Origin: Diploptera punctata
Lineage: Eukaryota; Arthropoda; Insecta; Blattodea; Blaberidae
NCBI GenBank assembly: GCA_030220185.1
Contig: JASPKZ010007541.1
Span: forward strand, 689,501 to 753,500
Direction: 5' to 3'
DNA length: 64,000 bases
The notes beneath the pieces were generated by a model, which was not told where the DNA came from, searched no databases, and saw nothing but the letters and a program-made list of their open reading frames with translations. Positions within the stretch are counted from its first letter, which is position 1. Each line of letters begins with the position of its first letter. This document shows, one piece after another, positions 43,057 to 54,009 of the stretch. A program made the position numbers and the translations under genes.

Positions 43057-43720
43057 GTCTTCAATAACTCAAGCACATTCTTCTGCCATGATAATATTTA
43101 TTTAGTGGTTTAATTATTGTATTTTATATGCTCAGAAGCACTGCGTATACACAGGACTTTCTCGGAGCAACTGATATCTCGATGATAGCCATTTCTGGAG
43201 TGTTAATAGGGCAGCTACAGAGTGGCAATGGGCAGACTGCTACTCGGCTTGAAATGCAGCACGATGTACCACCGATCAGCTTGATTGCGTCTGCGAAACT
43301 AATTCTCAAGGTATCTTTCAATGCAAGCCTCGGAAAATCGACTAACGGTGTGGGGATAAAAAAGTTAAAACACATTTTATAGTATTGGAATGCTACAATA
43401 TATACGCAAAGCATACAATATACTCGTATATTATTAAATTACTATTAATTAAAATATTCTGACTGCTATCAATGCATTGTTGTATCTTTTTCCGGTAATA
43501 TGTATCGTTGTAATTAAATATCAAAGAGTTTAATTCTAACTTTTGGAAGTGTTAGCCGGGCTAACAGACCTAATATGGACCCTCCGCCACGATTGAGACT
43601 TCGTTACTCTAGTCACGTGACTCCATATAATGTAGTTTACTAGATAATGAAAGCAAACAGTTAAATCTTCCTACGTTCTTCGGAGCTTCCAAACCATCAA
43701 TATATTTATATTATTATGGT
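43057..43720. other. Spacer with overlapping open frames on both strands
   Basis: At 43124-43414 both strands are open for 84-96 codons and neither has a known domain. 43540-43640 is GC-richer with gttagccgggctaac, a 15-base near-palindrome. Confidence 0.35.
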
Positions 43721-43721
43721 A

Positions 43722-43928
43722 AATGCCGTGGCGTAATGGCCCTGGGGTTGATTCAGCCTCGAATTCAAATGAGTACCAGATTATCGTTCTGGGGATAAAA
43801 GCCGGCCTTCACGCAGGGCTGGCAACCCGACTAACATCAAGTGCCGATTGTCTAGAAAAAGTGGGAGCCTTAATTTCCTACTATCCCAAGGCCTCCTAAA
43901 GCCTGCAGTGGGATAACTTTACCTTCAC
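43722..43928 (+). mobile_element. SINE S2 with internal deletion
   Basis: Head aatgccgtggcgtaatggc jumps directly to ccctggggttgattcagcctc, losing the B-box segment, then the standard S2 body to tgggataactttac. Confidence 0.7.
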
Positions 43929-43960
43929 ATTGGAAATATTCTGATTTTAGATTACTTCTT

Positions 43961-44410
43961 CTTCTTCTTCCTTTCCTGGATTAGGTCAATGTGACCTGTT
44001 CCGGTTTCAAGTCCATCGTTTCCTTGACCGTTCCAAATATCATTTTCCATGTGATTTGTAGGTGTTGATCTTTTTGCGTAATCTTGTATTGTCCATTCTG
44101 TCTAAATGTTCTTTCCATTGGTATTTGTGCTCTTCTAGTTTATCAACTATTGAAAATATATCCAGTTCATTTCTTATTGATTAATTGAGTAATCTGTCCA
44201 TGCGTGTACATCCTTTTACGGATCTTAAAAATTTCATTTCAGTGGCTTGAATGTGTGAGATATTTTCTTTTGTAAGTACTCAAGATTCAGATCCATATAA
44301 AAGAACAGAAACAGCCATAATTTTATAAAACCTGAGCTGTGTTTCTCTTCGAGTCTTTCGGAGGGTTCTGCTTATGGTGCCGCACATCATTTCATATCGG
44401 TTTAATTTAC
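43961..44410 (-). mobile_element. LINE-B C-terminal fragment
   Basis: The minus strand reads YEMMCGTISRTLRKTRRETQ, LRFYKIMAVSVLLYGSES, then IQATEMKFLRSVKGCTRMDR, IRNELDIFSIVDKLEEHK, WKEHLDRMDN and a C-terminal RSRKRW, with a (GAA)n tail at 43961-43973. Stops are present. Confidence 0.8.
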
Positions 44411-44644
44411 TTTGAGCTCAATTTATTTTAAAGTATTTTTCACATTTATTTGGGGGAACAAAATATCAACATGTACATTTCTCTCAGGTAATTATTCGCA
44501 TTCTGCAATAATAAATTCTGTGTTTTTTCGGTTTTTTATTTTAATTTATATTGGTGGCTTCGAATCCATCCTATAAAATATACAACTCATAAATCATAAT
44601 GTTACTTTCCCATCTTCTTCTTTGAATACTTATTGAGAGCTTTT
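44411..44644. other. AT-rich spacer
   Basis: Nothing recognised. Confidence 0.4.
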
Positions 44645-44785
44645 CCTCTGGTTTTCCTGCGAGAGAAGGATATATGCCCCTATTCATTCCTCATTTGTAC
44701 AACATATCCTGCCCATTTCAGTTTACGAGACTTAACTTATCTTATTATATTTGGTTTCCCATAAAGCGACTGTACTATCGCTGAG
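44645..44785 (-). mobile_element. LINE-A fragment, strongly decayed
   Basis: The minus strand shows a decayed SRKLKWAGYVVQMRNE and an EN-QRKSS-type block; aaacttaagtctcgtaaactg is the complement region of the RRLRWAGH segment. Confidence 0.55.
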
Positions 44786-45647
44786 TGTAAAACTATTACT
44801 TTTAATCACACGTATACGCAAACGTTTTTACTCGCATTGTCATTCATTAGCAATGAGGTACGTTTTAGTAGATTTGACTTCGCATAGAAAGCACTTGAAT
44901 TGATGGTGTGGGTTCTGTGATATTTTTCCTTCGTAGTAAGCAGTTAATTCCTTCTGTTGCTCTTTTGTTTTATTCCCTACATAAATTCTAAGCTTTCCTA
45001 TGCTGTAAATGGACCTGGACTCTAGAGTGTTTAGTATATATTTGAACTCCTTTGAAATGGTCCGTGTACTTAAAACGAAAAAGGATAGAATGAGTTTCCG
45101 TGGCAGCTTTAAACTATGGGAAAAATGAAGTTTTGTCTGGAATGTTTCTGTCTACCTTAAGGTTTCTAACAACACTGAACCTGGGATGAAAAAAGTTTAA
45201 ATGCTCGGGAGTTATTTTAGTGCATTTGTCTGACGTGGTTAAGTAACAGCTAAAACAATACTCTAACTTTCTAACTCTCCGCCTTCAAGACTCTAACTTT
45301 ATAAAGATATTACCAAGTGTTAACTCATCCGCAATATAAAAACAACGAAATTTACATTTCAGGTAATGGATAGAATGCTCTTCTTTCTTCAATGGATTTC
45401 ATAGTATTTTCTCTTTAACAGTTGTTTGCTATTGTAAAGAAGTTCTTTACCCTACCTAGCCGAAGCGTAGATCTGGAATCAATATAGTTTTTCACGTCTA
45501 GAAACATATCATTGTTCTAATAGAGCAATTACTTCTAGTAAACGTGTTATTTTATGCGAGATTGATTTTTTTAGTTATATCATTTGAAATAAGTAATTAA
45601 GTTAAATATTTTCTCTCATAAGTTTGCGAAGAAAGTGGGTGCCCGAT
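44786..45647. other. Spacer without recognised content
   Basis: actctaactttctaactctcc at about 45260 is half repeated at 45291. No gene supported. Confidence 0.35.
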
Positions 45648-46274
45648 TTAAGGGGTACCAACACCTTTGAGGGTCAAAAAAAGGATTTATTATATAGTTT
45701 GGAGCTCCATCTGTAAATTAGTGAGGAAGTTTAATTGATATCTCCATTACTGTTCGACTTATGTTTAAAAATATACAACGCTGCCACTCGAGTGAGCCCT
45801 TTAATTTTAGAAGGTACATACATCTTCGGTAAGTTTGTCGCTTGTTTTCCGTAACTTCATTTTTTCAATACGGTTTCCCTGATAACTCCCACGTTTTCAA
45901 GATATTAAGATGAAATTTTGCATGTATAAGCACTTTATAGAGATGAACAAAATATATTACAATTAGTAATGCATCTATTATATTCTATTTTTAAAAAAAA
46001 ATTATAATGCAAATTTTTAACAAAATGAATGTGCATCAATTTAAAATGAAAAATAAAATATTTACAGTCTATATAATTAAACAATTGTACTATAGTTTGT
46101 AGCTACAACATTAACGAGTGAAAAAAACAAGAATAATTAAAATATCTTAAAATTTAGAAACATTATCAGGGAAATGGCAAGACAATGCCAAATTTTCATC
46201 TGACACTTTGAATATTTAATTAACCATAACGACTGAAGTTAGGTTGTATTTTAGTACACAAACATTCTCACATT

Positions 46275-46895
46275 GTAATATAAAATAAATATTTAGAGGA
46301 AGAGATCCAGTGAGAACCAAAATTATTTTAGAAAATCAAAGTATAGAACAGGTGTCTAGTTTCAAATATTTGGGCTGTGATGTTGGCTACAATGTGGAAA
46401 GAGATATTGACTCCAAAATAAATAAATTTCAGACGGTGTGTGGAACAATACAGAGAACATTCAAAAATAAAATTAGAAAAGAAACCAAGATAAAAATGTA
46501 TAATGTTATGGCGGTTCCCACAATATTGTATGGATGTGAAACTTGGGCTCCAGTGAAAAGACAGAAGGATAGAATACAGACGGCAGAGATGCGGTTCCTA
46601 AGACAAGTAAAAGGATGTACAAGACTTGATAGAATAAGAAATGAGGATATAAGAGAAGAATTGAAAGTACAGCCTTTATTGGATAAAGTCACGAATTACA
46701 GACAGAAATGGATTGATCACATGGATGGAATGAACAAGGAGAGATATCCATTGTTAGCCAGAAATTATCAAGCAAGAGGAAGGCGTGATGTTGGAAGACC
46801 TAGAAGACGTTGGGCTGATGCAATATGAAGTCGGAACGGGCAATTGCCTAATCCTTGGAGTGATGATGATGATGATGATGATGTAATATAAATAT
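46275..46895 (+). mobile_element. LINE-B insertion with target duplication and (GAT)n tail
   Basis: gtaatataaaataaatat (46275-46292) and gtaatataaatat (46883-46895) flank the insert; they differ by a short internal indel. The body 46293-46857 ends in GAT repeats (46858-46882). 5'-truncated after the RT. Confidence 0.75.
46310..46828 (+). pseudogene. LINE-B post-RT C-terminal frame, 172 codons intact
   Basis: Blocks in order: EQVSSFKYLGCDVGYN, INKFQTVCGTIQRTFKNK, YNVMAVPTILYGCETWAPV, AEMRFLRQVKGCTRLDRIRN, LLDKVTNYRQKWIDHMDGM, ARGRRDVGRPRRRWADAI. The frame enters from upstream LINE sequence, so the Met is arbitrary. The youngest-looking LINE-B copy here. Confidence 0.85.
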
Positions 46896-47004
46896 CACAT
46901 ACCAAATTTAATTTCTGTAACCAGGATTGGTACTGAGAAAAAATTTAAATATGTCATATTTTTAATGACTAAAGATGTTGGTCTCCCCTTAAGAAATACA
47001 TTAT

Positions 47005-47353
47005 AAAAAACTCCTGCCGCGACAGGCCTAGAAGGCCCTTAGCCTACCTTCCGGCTGCTAGCCTCACATCCACATGTGTTAATCACAGAAGTAGATGATC
47101 ATTAGCCAGTGTAGGGGTGACATTTGGTCAACATGTCGAGACCCCCCCTTACGTTATAGCTGGTTTTCTCAACCTGGAGCCGCTATTTATTGTAGCTACG
47201 CAAACGCCCCAGGATGCTGGGTGGGTACCGGTCCCATACTGGCCGAAATACCACGAGAAAATTTATTCCCCCATGGAGACTCGAACAAGCGCAAGTCCCG
47301 TAGCTCTGCGCCAAGGTTTCCTGCCTTAACCACTCGGTTACGGCGCGGGACAA
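47005..47353 (-). mobile_element. SINE S3 copy
   Basis: Minus-strand head gtcccgcgccgtaaccgagtg at 47353 with B box complement gagactcgaac (47276-47286), body with ggtcccatactggccgaaata, and 3' end near gcgacaggcctagaagg at 47018. The frames 47095-47394, 47117-47329 and 47183-47386 are shadows of this SINE. Confidence 0.8.
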
Positions 47354-47955
47354 AATACCGTTACGGAACGTATAATTATCACACAATTAAATAATAAACA
47401 TAGGGGGTTGAACTCAATTATTGGAACAGCGGCTAGAGGAGATGCCACTGAACCAATCCCCTTCAAACGATACTTGTTTTGACATCTACAGCCGTGGTCG
47501 AAAAAAGTGATGAAATTAATAATCACGAGTGGTCTAGAATATTCTGAAGCTACTGACGTTTCTGTGGTCACAATCTATAAAATTCCAAAAGTTAATTTCC
47601 TTTAAAATGTGTATTTTGATTTATGTGTAGGCTTACATAATTTTTATCAGTAGGGATTACTGTAACAATAGTTTTCTGAAAGGATGTTATGCACTGTACA
47701 AATATTAAACGCACAATTCCAATTAGACCTGTCTATCTCTTGATGATTGCCAGTAAATGTAGTGTCTCCTGGCCGCGTTACCGGCGCTGCCATCTTATTG
47801 TTTCTGACAAGTTACTCTGTGGATAAACCCTTCCACAGATTGCTGTTGCTTCCGCTTTTTGAGCCGTTGTGTTGTGGTGATCGCGTGGTTCCACGTTAAC
47901 CCGCAGGCCGTTAGTACGTATCCCTATGCAGGGGATCTCGTTATATCCGAGATAT
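47354..47955. other. Spacer
   Basis: Higher GC at 47760-47950 without a domain-bearing frame. Confidence 0.35.
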
Positions 47956-48196
47956 TGGGTGGATTTCTCAACCGAAGTATAAACCACAACCCCAGTTTTC
48001 CAATTTTATATTGTTTTCACAACATCCATAAAAATGACTGAAAATTCACAGAAATTGTTATGAAACCATAGACATGATTCAAACATTTGGTTTTGTAATT
48101 AACAGCCCTAGATTTTCAGTTTTTATAGTTGTTATGGAAACAATAAAATCGGAAAACCGCGGTCGTGATTTAGACTTCGGTTGAGAAATCCACCCA
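47956..48196. mobile_element. 241-bp foldback MITE
   Basis: tgggtggatttctcaaccga at the left end is exactly inverted at the right end. Pairing continues inward: aacc-acaacccc-agttttcc with ggaaaacc-gcggtcgtgattt, then ttttatattgtttt-cacaac with gttgttatggaaacaataaaa. Almost the entire element folds into one hairpin. Confidence 0.8.
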
Positions 48197-48344
48197 GAGG
48201 GTCTCCGTCAGAACTTAGCCACCTTACGATGCCCACTCCCTTTACTTGGACGCCCTTGTCAAGAATTGTCCACGTGTAGTCAATTGTAGATTAATAGCAA
48301 TTTAACTTCTAACGGTTTAAAGTATCTTACTGCCAAAATAATAG
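48197..48344. other. Short spacer
   Basis: No signal seen. Confidence 0.4.
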
Positions 48345-48590
48345 TGATCATCATCATCCGGTATCATGGCAGTTGCCGCCGTCTTCCGGAAAACAAACGC
48401 CATTCCTCTCTATCCATCCATTGATCTTACTCCAATCCTCTGTTATTCATAGCAGCTTGTACTCCTTGTATCCAAGTTTTCTTCGGTCTTCCTCTCTTGC
48501 TCCCATCCATTGAGATCCATTCCATAACAATTTTAGGCAATATTTGCTCTGACATTCTTTTGACATGGCCATACCACTGTAATCTTTTCA
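48345..48590 (-). mobile_element. LINE 3' coding end, fifth C-terminal type
   Basis: Minus strand: LQWYGHVKRMSEQILPKIV, DGSKRGRPKKTWIQGV, then MDREEWRLFSGRRRQLP and a (GAT)n tail (gatcatcatcat on plus at 48347). Diverged from the other types by the WYGHVKRM and RGRPKKTW phrases. Confidence 0.7.
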
Positions 48591-48595
48591 AAATA

Positions 48596-49440
48596 ATGAT
48601 ATAAACTTAAAATTCATCGAATTCTATAATATGCGCGGAACAGTAAGAAGAACTCTAAAAAGTAAAACATTAAAAATTACACAATTAAAATTTTATAAAA
48701 CTGAGGTAGTACCCATCTTAACATATGCTTATGAAAATTGGACACTTAACATATCAGATAAAAGGAAAATATAAGTACTTGAGATTAAATTCTTACGTTC
48801 AATAGCAGGCTATACATTGTTGAATACAAATTTAATAAAGACATCCGATTTCCGATTGAGGGTCTTTCCACTTTTCAGCGGTTGCCCTTTTACCAGCCGG
48901 CTGCTGGCCCTTCACATCCACATGTGTCAATCACAGAGGTAGATGATCAACAGCCAGTATAGGGGTGACATATGGTTAGCATGTCGAGTCCCCCAGCCGT
49001 TATAGCTGATTCCTCAACCTGGAGCCGCTACTTATTGTAGCTACCCAATTGTCTCACGATGCTGGGTGGGCACCGGTCCCATACTGGCCGAAATACCATG
49101 AGAAAATTTCTTCCCCCATGGAGACTCGAACCAGCGCAAGTCCCGTAGCTCTGCGCCAAGGCTTCCTACCTTAACCGCTCGGCTACGGCGCGGGACTAAT
49201 GAAGACATAAGAACCTAATTAAACATATGCAATATTATGGATACAATTCAAAATCCAATGTCTAATTTGCTCCAACATATAAGATGAATGGCACCCAATA
49301 TACTCCCACAAATTTTGCTTCACTGCCAACCCAAAGAAAGAAGAAATATTGGGCGCCACATAACTAGATGGAGGGATACGGTCTCTTTATGCGGAAACAG
49401 TTCAGTGGCCTAACTTCATGACGTAGAAGATGAAGACAAT
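48596..49440 (+). mobile_element. LINE-B-like copy interrupted by SINE S3
   Basis: 48596-48844 reads FIEFYNMRGTVRRTLKSKTL, TQLKFYKTEVVPILTYAYEN, IKFLRSIAGYTLL. After the SINE, 49198-49440 continues with an IRT-like block, MAPNILPQILLH and PKERRNIGRHITRWRDTV. The block order fits one element cut by the insertion. Confidence 0.7.
48834..49208 (-). mobile_element. SINE S3 insertion with 11-bp target duplication
   Basis: aataaagacat (48834-48844) and aatgaagacat (49198-49208) flank the SINE; head gtcccgcgccgtagccgag is at 49197-49179 on the minus strand. The 3' portion near 48845-48900 is more diverged than the head. Confidence 0.8.
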
Positions 49441-50328
49441 TCCATTTACAGAGAACAACAAAGAAACAGCTAGTTCATTCCTCGAAACCTAATCTGTATG
49501 ACAGTCTGTACATACTATAATAGAAAGTAAGGAAGTTTCACGTCAGGATTACATATCTGCATCATGAAGTAAAAACCTAAATGGGACAGTTTTATTTGCA
49601 TTGTGCATGGAATACTGAAATAAAGTTTTTGTACTATGTAACTAATATTGTACAGGCTACTTACTGTTATTGTTGATGTGCATCGTAATTTGACATTCCC
49701 GCATACAATATTGGTTGCTATGAAAACAAAATGAATCTCAATACTTTAAAAATGACCGAAAACACTAGTGCCGTACGTAAGAACATTTATTTTGAAATAT
49801 TGATAGTGATACTGCAATTTGTATTAATTTCGGTATTAATTTATCACATCCAGCCTTCCACTCGCCTCTTCTATTTCATAATCACTTCACATGGTCTAAA
49901 ACTTTCTCCATGATCAGAAATAAATCCCAATTCAAATTCGTTTTACACTTTTAACAAATATAAGATTTCGCCATGACCAACAATACTTATTATTTCTCCA
50001 TAGCAGCACATATAACCGATTCACCTTCTGAAATATAACATTTATATTCAATTATATGCATTAATGTTTTAGGTAATATCTTAATAATTACTAAAATAAA
50101 TGTACTTAGTGCAATAATAGTATGCAATACTCATGTGGTAAACACGCAACAGAATCTCGGATATTTAAAGTATTCACACGCGCCCCGTTTTTTAAACTTT
50201 TCCTCGATCCATGTCAAGTGTTTACCGCACTCATGTCGGAATATACGTACTATTAAATGCAACACATTCGAAATTTCGAGAAACATATATGCAGAAAACA
50301 TATAAAAATGGGATTTTACTCTAGTTGT
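49441..50328. other. AT-rich spacer
   Basis: No gene or repeat recognised; short ORFs lack domains. Confidence 0.4.
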
Positions 50329-51250
50329 ATAGGGAAGTTCGGGTAATGTGGACCCTTCTGTTTGAGTGGAATCTGTTAATATCTTCTTTAATTGGTGCTA
50401 CCCTCGAACAAAAAATATTTTAACTTCTTCCCCTCATCAAATTTGAAGGGTTCAATGCAAGTTTTTTGTATTCTTTGTGCGAAGAAGGGTTTATTTGTGA
50501 TATTTATGAAAATTACCACTTTAAAAGTTTTTTAAGCTAAGAATCAATTCCTAATTTCTGCTATTTAATATTACAAATGTTGAAAAAACTCCTAAATATA
50601 TATAATATTATGTAGATGCTGTTTTAATATATTGACGGTTTGGTTTGATATTATGTGACATGGTGTCTGTATAAAATAATTAAACATAACACAGGATTTC
50701 GGTTAATGTGGACCCTCCGCGAGGACCTGGGTCCACTTTACACGAGTACGTATATTATATCAATGAAGATGCTATCTGTAAAAACCATTCACTTAATTAA
50801 TTCTATTTAACATCCTTGTAATTTTACTAAACCCAAAGACCGCCGCTTTCTGCAGTTGAATGACGTGTTAATGTTATAATCAACATCAATTTTTCAAAAC
50901 AATAAATAAATATCAATGCTTTTTAATTATGATCAATCATATTTTTTTTTTCAGACTGATATGTGCCTGTCTGTATAAATTAACAGAGTAAATAAACTTA
51001 AAAATATACTAAAAGCTAAGGTTGAGGTGGGAACCACTTTACCGGTATACGAAGGTTAATGTGGACATTTCTTGTAATGTAAACGTTTATAAATTATGAA
51101 GATGTTTCCATACTTGAATAAAATAACAACGTTATTTTATAGTTTCAACACTAATGATAATCACTGTAATTAAACAAAATTCAAATCCCTTAATTAAAAG
51201 AAGAAAAACAATTTTAAAACAGGGGTCCACATTACTCGAAGAGTCTCTAT
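50329..51250. mobile_element. 0.92-kb element with TGTGGACCC termini
   Basis: atagggaagttcgggtaatg plus tggaccc at the left is inverted as gggtccacattactcgaaga plus gtctctat at the right. The phrase ttcggttaatgtggaccc recurs inside (50699 and, diverged, 51048). A non-coding, MITE-like element; superfamily not determined. Confidence 0.6.
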
Positions 51251-51839
51251 GTAAAATATTTAATTTCTTAAGAACGGCTCGAAATACACGGAATTTACGA
51301 AACCCCGGGGTATTCAAATACCGAGGTTCTATTTTAGCTGCTTGCTTATAATTTTATTTAATAATTTACGTGGATTATATGCGACGTGGTTAAATTCATA
51401 GTTTATACACTTTAATCTCCCTTCTATATTCATCTTATGTCAACAGTAAACTACCCGCGCCTGCACTTGGGACTAACGTATAAAATTTTAAAGCAACTTT
51501 ACATGTAGTTTATAGGAAGTCAGCTAAGGCTCGCGGAGCACAAGTTATAAACTTCTCACTTCGAAGTGTTAGTAACGTGGTAACAGAGCGTGAAGTGTCT
51601 GTTTACATGTGCGAATTTTAATGAAATCTGTTGGGACATCAGCTGCTATGTCAATATGTTTAAAAAAACCAAAATATCCATCACCATTTCTCCAGCTGCG
51701 TTAAACGCGATGCCACATGCATACTTTATAAATTTCACCCCAACTGTCTGCGTTCTTCTCGACTAGTTAATTTTCCCAACTTTCTTTTCCCTATGGAATT
51801 AGTTTGTTATGGTTTAAAGGTTAACCATTGTTTTATACA
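51251..51839. other. Spacer
   Basis: No supported feature. Confidence 0.4.
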
Positions 51840-52384
51840 GACTCTTCTTCTTCTACTACTACTATTCTTCTTCTTCTTCTCTACATAGTTATATGGTAAG
51901 GTTTACAGCCCGTTCAGTCCAGAAACCAAGAAGCTTCCAACGTTTCCTCACTCTCCCAGATGTATTCTTCTTCTTCTTTTTCACTTCACGGGCTAAGCAA
52001 ATTGCCTGTTTCACCTCATAATTGTTCTGTCCATCCTTTCACTGGATTTCCTACATTCCTTGATCCTCTCGGCTTGCAGTTAAATGCTGCTTTTAGTAAT
52101 ATTTTAATTAATTATTTGTCACGTCTAAACCCTTTATCTACATATTCTTTGATTTTTTCATTCAGTGGATATATATTTAACTCGGTTCTTATATCTTAAT
52201 TTTTTATCCGATGCAATCTTGTGCAGCCTTTTGTTCTTCTAAGGAAGTTCATTTCTACGCTTTGTATTGTACTTTGTAATTTTTTGGTCATTGCCCAAGT
52301 TTCGTTCCCATAACTTAATACAGTTACCGCCAATGTTTTATGAAACTTCAACCTAGTACCAGATTTACTCCCCCAATTTAACAA
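51840..52384 (-). mobile_element. Two LINE-B 3' pieces in tandem
   Basis: 51840-51958: minus strand GRVRKRWKLLGFW, TERAVNL, with a (GAA)n tail. 51962-52384: minus strand KLQSTIQSVEMNFLRRTKGC, TRLHRIKN, IRTELNIYPLNEKIKEYV, GSRNVGNPVKGWTEQL, with a second (GAA)n tail at 51965-51980. Two separate 3' tails show two insertions in the same orientation. Confidence 0.7.
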
Positions 52385-52424
52385 AACGATTTAAACAAAA
52401 TCATCATCACTTGAAAGTTTAGAT

Positions 52425-52765
52425 AATCTCCCGTTCCGACATATATTACAGTTAAGTGGATTCTTTCCAACGCTTCCTTGGTCGTCCCAAATTTCGTCTT
52501 CCTGTTGCTTTGTAGTCATATGCTTGTTTTTGAGTGCGGAATGTTTGCATTCTCAATATATGGGAATGTCATGTGCTTCTATGATCACTTTTTTCATAAA
52601 GGGGAAAGATGATGAGGTCATTGCGGATATCTTTGATTCTTATTTTATATAATTTATAACGTCCCTTAATGGATCTTAAAATGTTAATTTTTGCTCCCTT
52701 TCGCAGTGTCAAAGTAATACTCCATTATAGTTCGTAACGTGGCCAGAGCGAAACATAAAATAACT
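52425..52765 (-). mobile_element. LINE-B fragment, third piece of the cluster
   Basis: Minus strand with frameshifts: LRSIKGRYKLYKIRIKDIRN, DLIIFPLYEKSDH, and GRRNLGRPRKRWKES. Older than the neighbours by its number of stops. Confidence 0.65.
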
Positions 52766-53024
52766 CCCAACAGTGATACCAACAGTACAAATGAAACGAC
52801 TTTAAAACAAAATTACTTCAAATTCAGCACATAAAGGTGGAATTCCAATTGCAACCCGACATAAGGAAAATTCCTGAAATATTTCTGCAACACTTGGAAG
52901 ACAGCATAAATACTGGTCATAATAATATCTACGGACACCAGAGAATAAGTGTAAACATCTGGTTAGGTTGGCTCATATAAAACTTTTTTATGATAATTTT
53001 TTTCCTTGTCATAAATAAATAATA
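52766..53024. other. Short spacer
   Basis: No recognised content. Confidence 0.4.
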
Positions 53025-53243
53025 TGTGGAGAAAGTTCCTAACCAGAAGGAAAATGCCCAGTTAGTAGACCAAGCATGAGGTGGAAGAATAACATTAACC
53101 ATGATATGAGGGAAGTACATTATAGAAAGGATGATTGGAATATATTGACTCAGGATAGGGATGTGCGTAGAGCTTATGTCCGCGCGGCCATCAACCTACG
53201 GGTTCGATAGCACCAGTGAATTAGTTGTGGCGAAAGTTCCTAA
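53025..53243 (+). mobile_element. LINE-A 3' end with 18-bp target duplication
   Basis: tgtggagaaagttcctaa (53025-53042) and tgtggcgaaagttcctaa (53226-53243) enclose a 183-bp LINE-A 3' piece that begins in the PEGK block and ends cgatagcaccagtgaattag. It shows the tail-to-target junction of this family directly. Confidence 0.9.
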
Positions 53244-54009
53244 TATTGTTGATACCATATTATTTTGTATTCAGTCTCATTTCCTGTAAAATACAGTGTT
53301 GCGTTAGAACAATATTTATATTTTTGACAGTTCTGTATACAATTTAGTCGTATGGCCGGTAAAAGTAGTACCAGAGCTCCTCCAATAGACGGAGTCGGGT
53401 GAGTAATAACTTATCCAAGTTTGTTTTCAGGACAACTGCAATTTACCTCAGAATTAATATAGCTTTGTTATTCTTGGTGATGCTCTTATTTTGACATAGC
53501 CATATCATTTTAATTATTTTTTATGAAATTCACAATTGAAGTTTGAACCCGCATTTCTATGTATTTCTATGTATTTAGAGAGCGAAATATATTTTATTAT
53601 ACACTCAAAGGTAAAACCATTTTCCGACCTATGAAAATATAGTCATACATCTGCATTATTTGCTGTACAACTGGAACTTAGTGTAATGTTGCATGAAGCA
53701 GTTATCTGAAGCATGTTGTCATGGTAACGTCGGAAACGTTAGCTGCTTCAGCAAAAGTTTATATGAACTGCAAGTGAGCCATCTAACTAAGGAGACAAAC
53801 TTTAGAGTTGCACAAGTTATCTTTCAACACTATCATTTGTATTACCCTGCTAGATGGAACTTTTGGTATAACCTAGCATCTTATCAAGACATATCATTGA
53901 CTTACTCTCTACTATATTAAATTTCATGAACCCACATATGTTGAAACACTGTAACATTGGCTTTGTATCGAGCCTGAAATTAAAATATATAATTTTGATA
54001 TATGACTAC
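53244..54009. other. Spacer
   Basis: A 75-codon frame (53693-53920) has no recognised domain. No repeat seen. Confidence 0.35.

Larger units (their letters stand above)
45648..46992. mobile_element. DNA element with TTAAGGGG termini, host of a LINE-B
   Basis: TTAAGGGGTACCAACA at 45648 is inverted as TGTTGGTCTCCCCTTAA at 46976-46992. The interior (45665-46274 and 46896-46975) is AT-rich and non-coding. Removing the LINE at 46293-46882 leaves about 750 bp, a size typical of a non-autonomous element. Confidence 0.6.

Noticed and set aside
43124..43414. Gene on either strand
   Set aside because: Both strands are open over the same bases and neither shows a domain, start context or neighbouring exon.
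47095..47394. 99-codon frame with apparent protein-like wording (RDPPLRYSWFSQPG)
   Set aside because: It is an antisense reading of SINE S3; the same wording occurs at 61320-61571 for the same reason.
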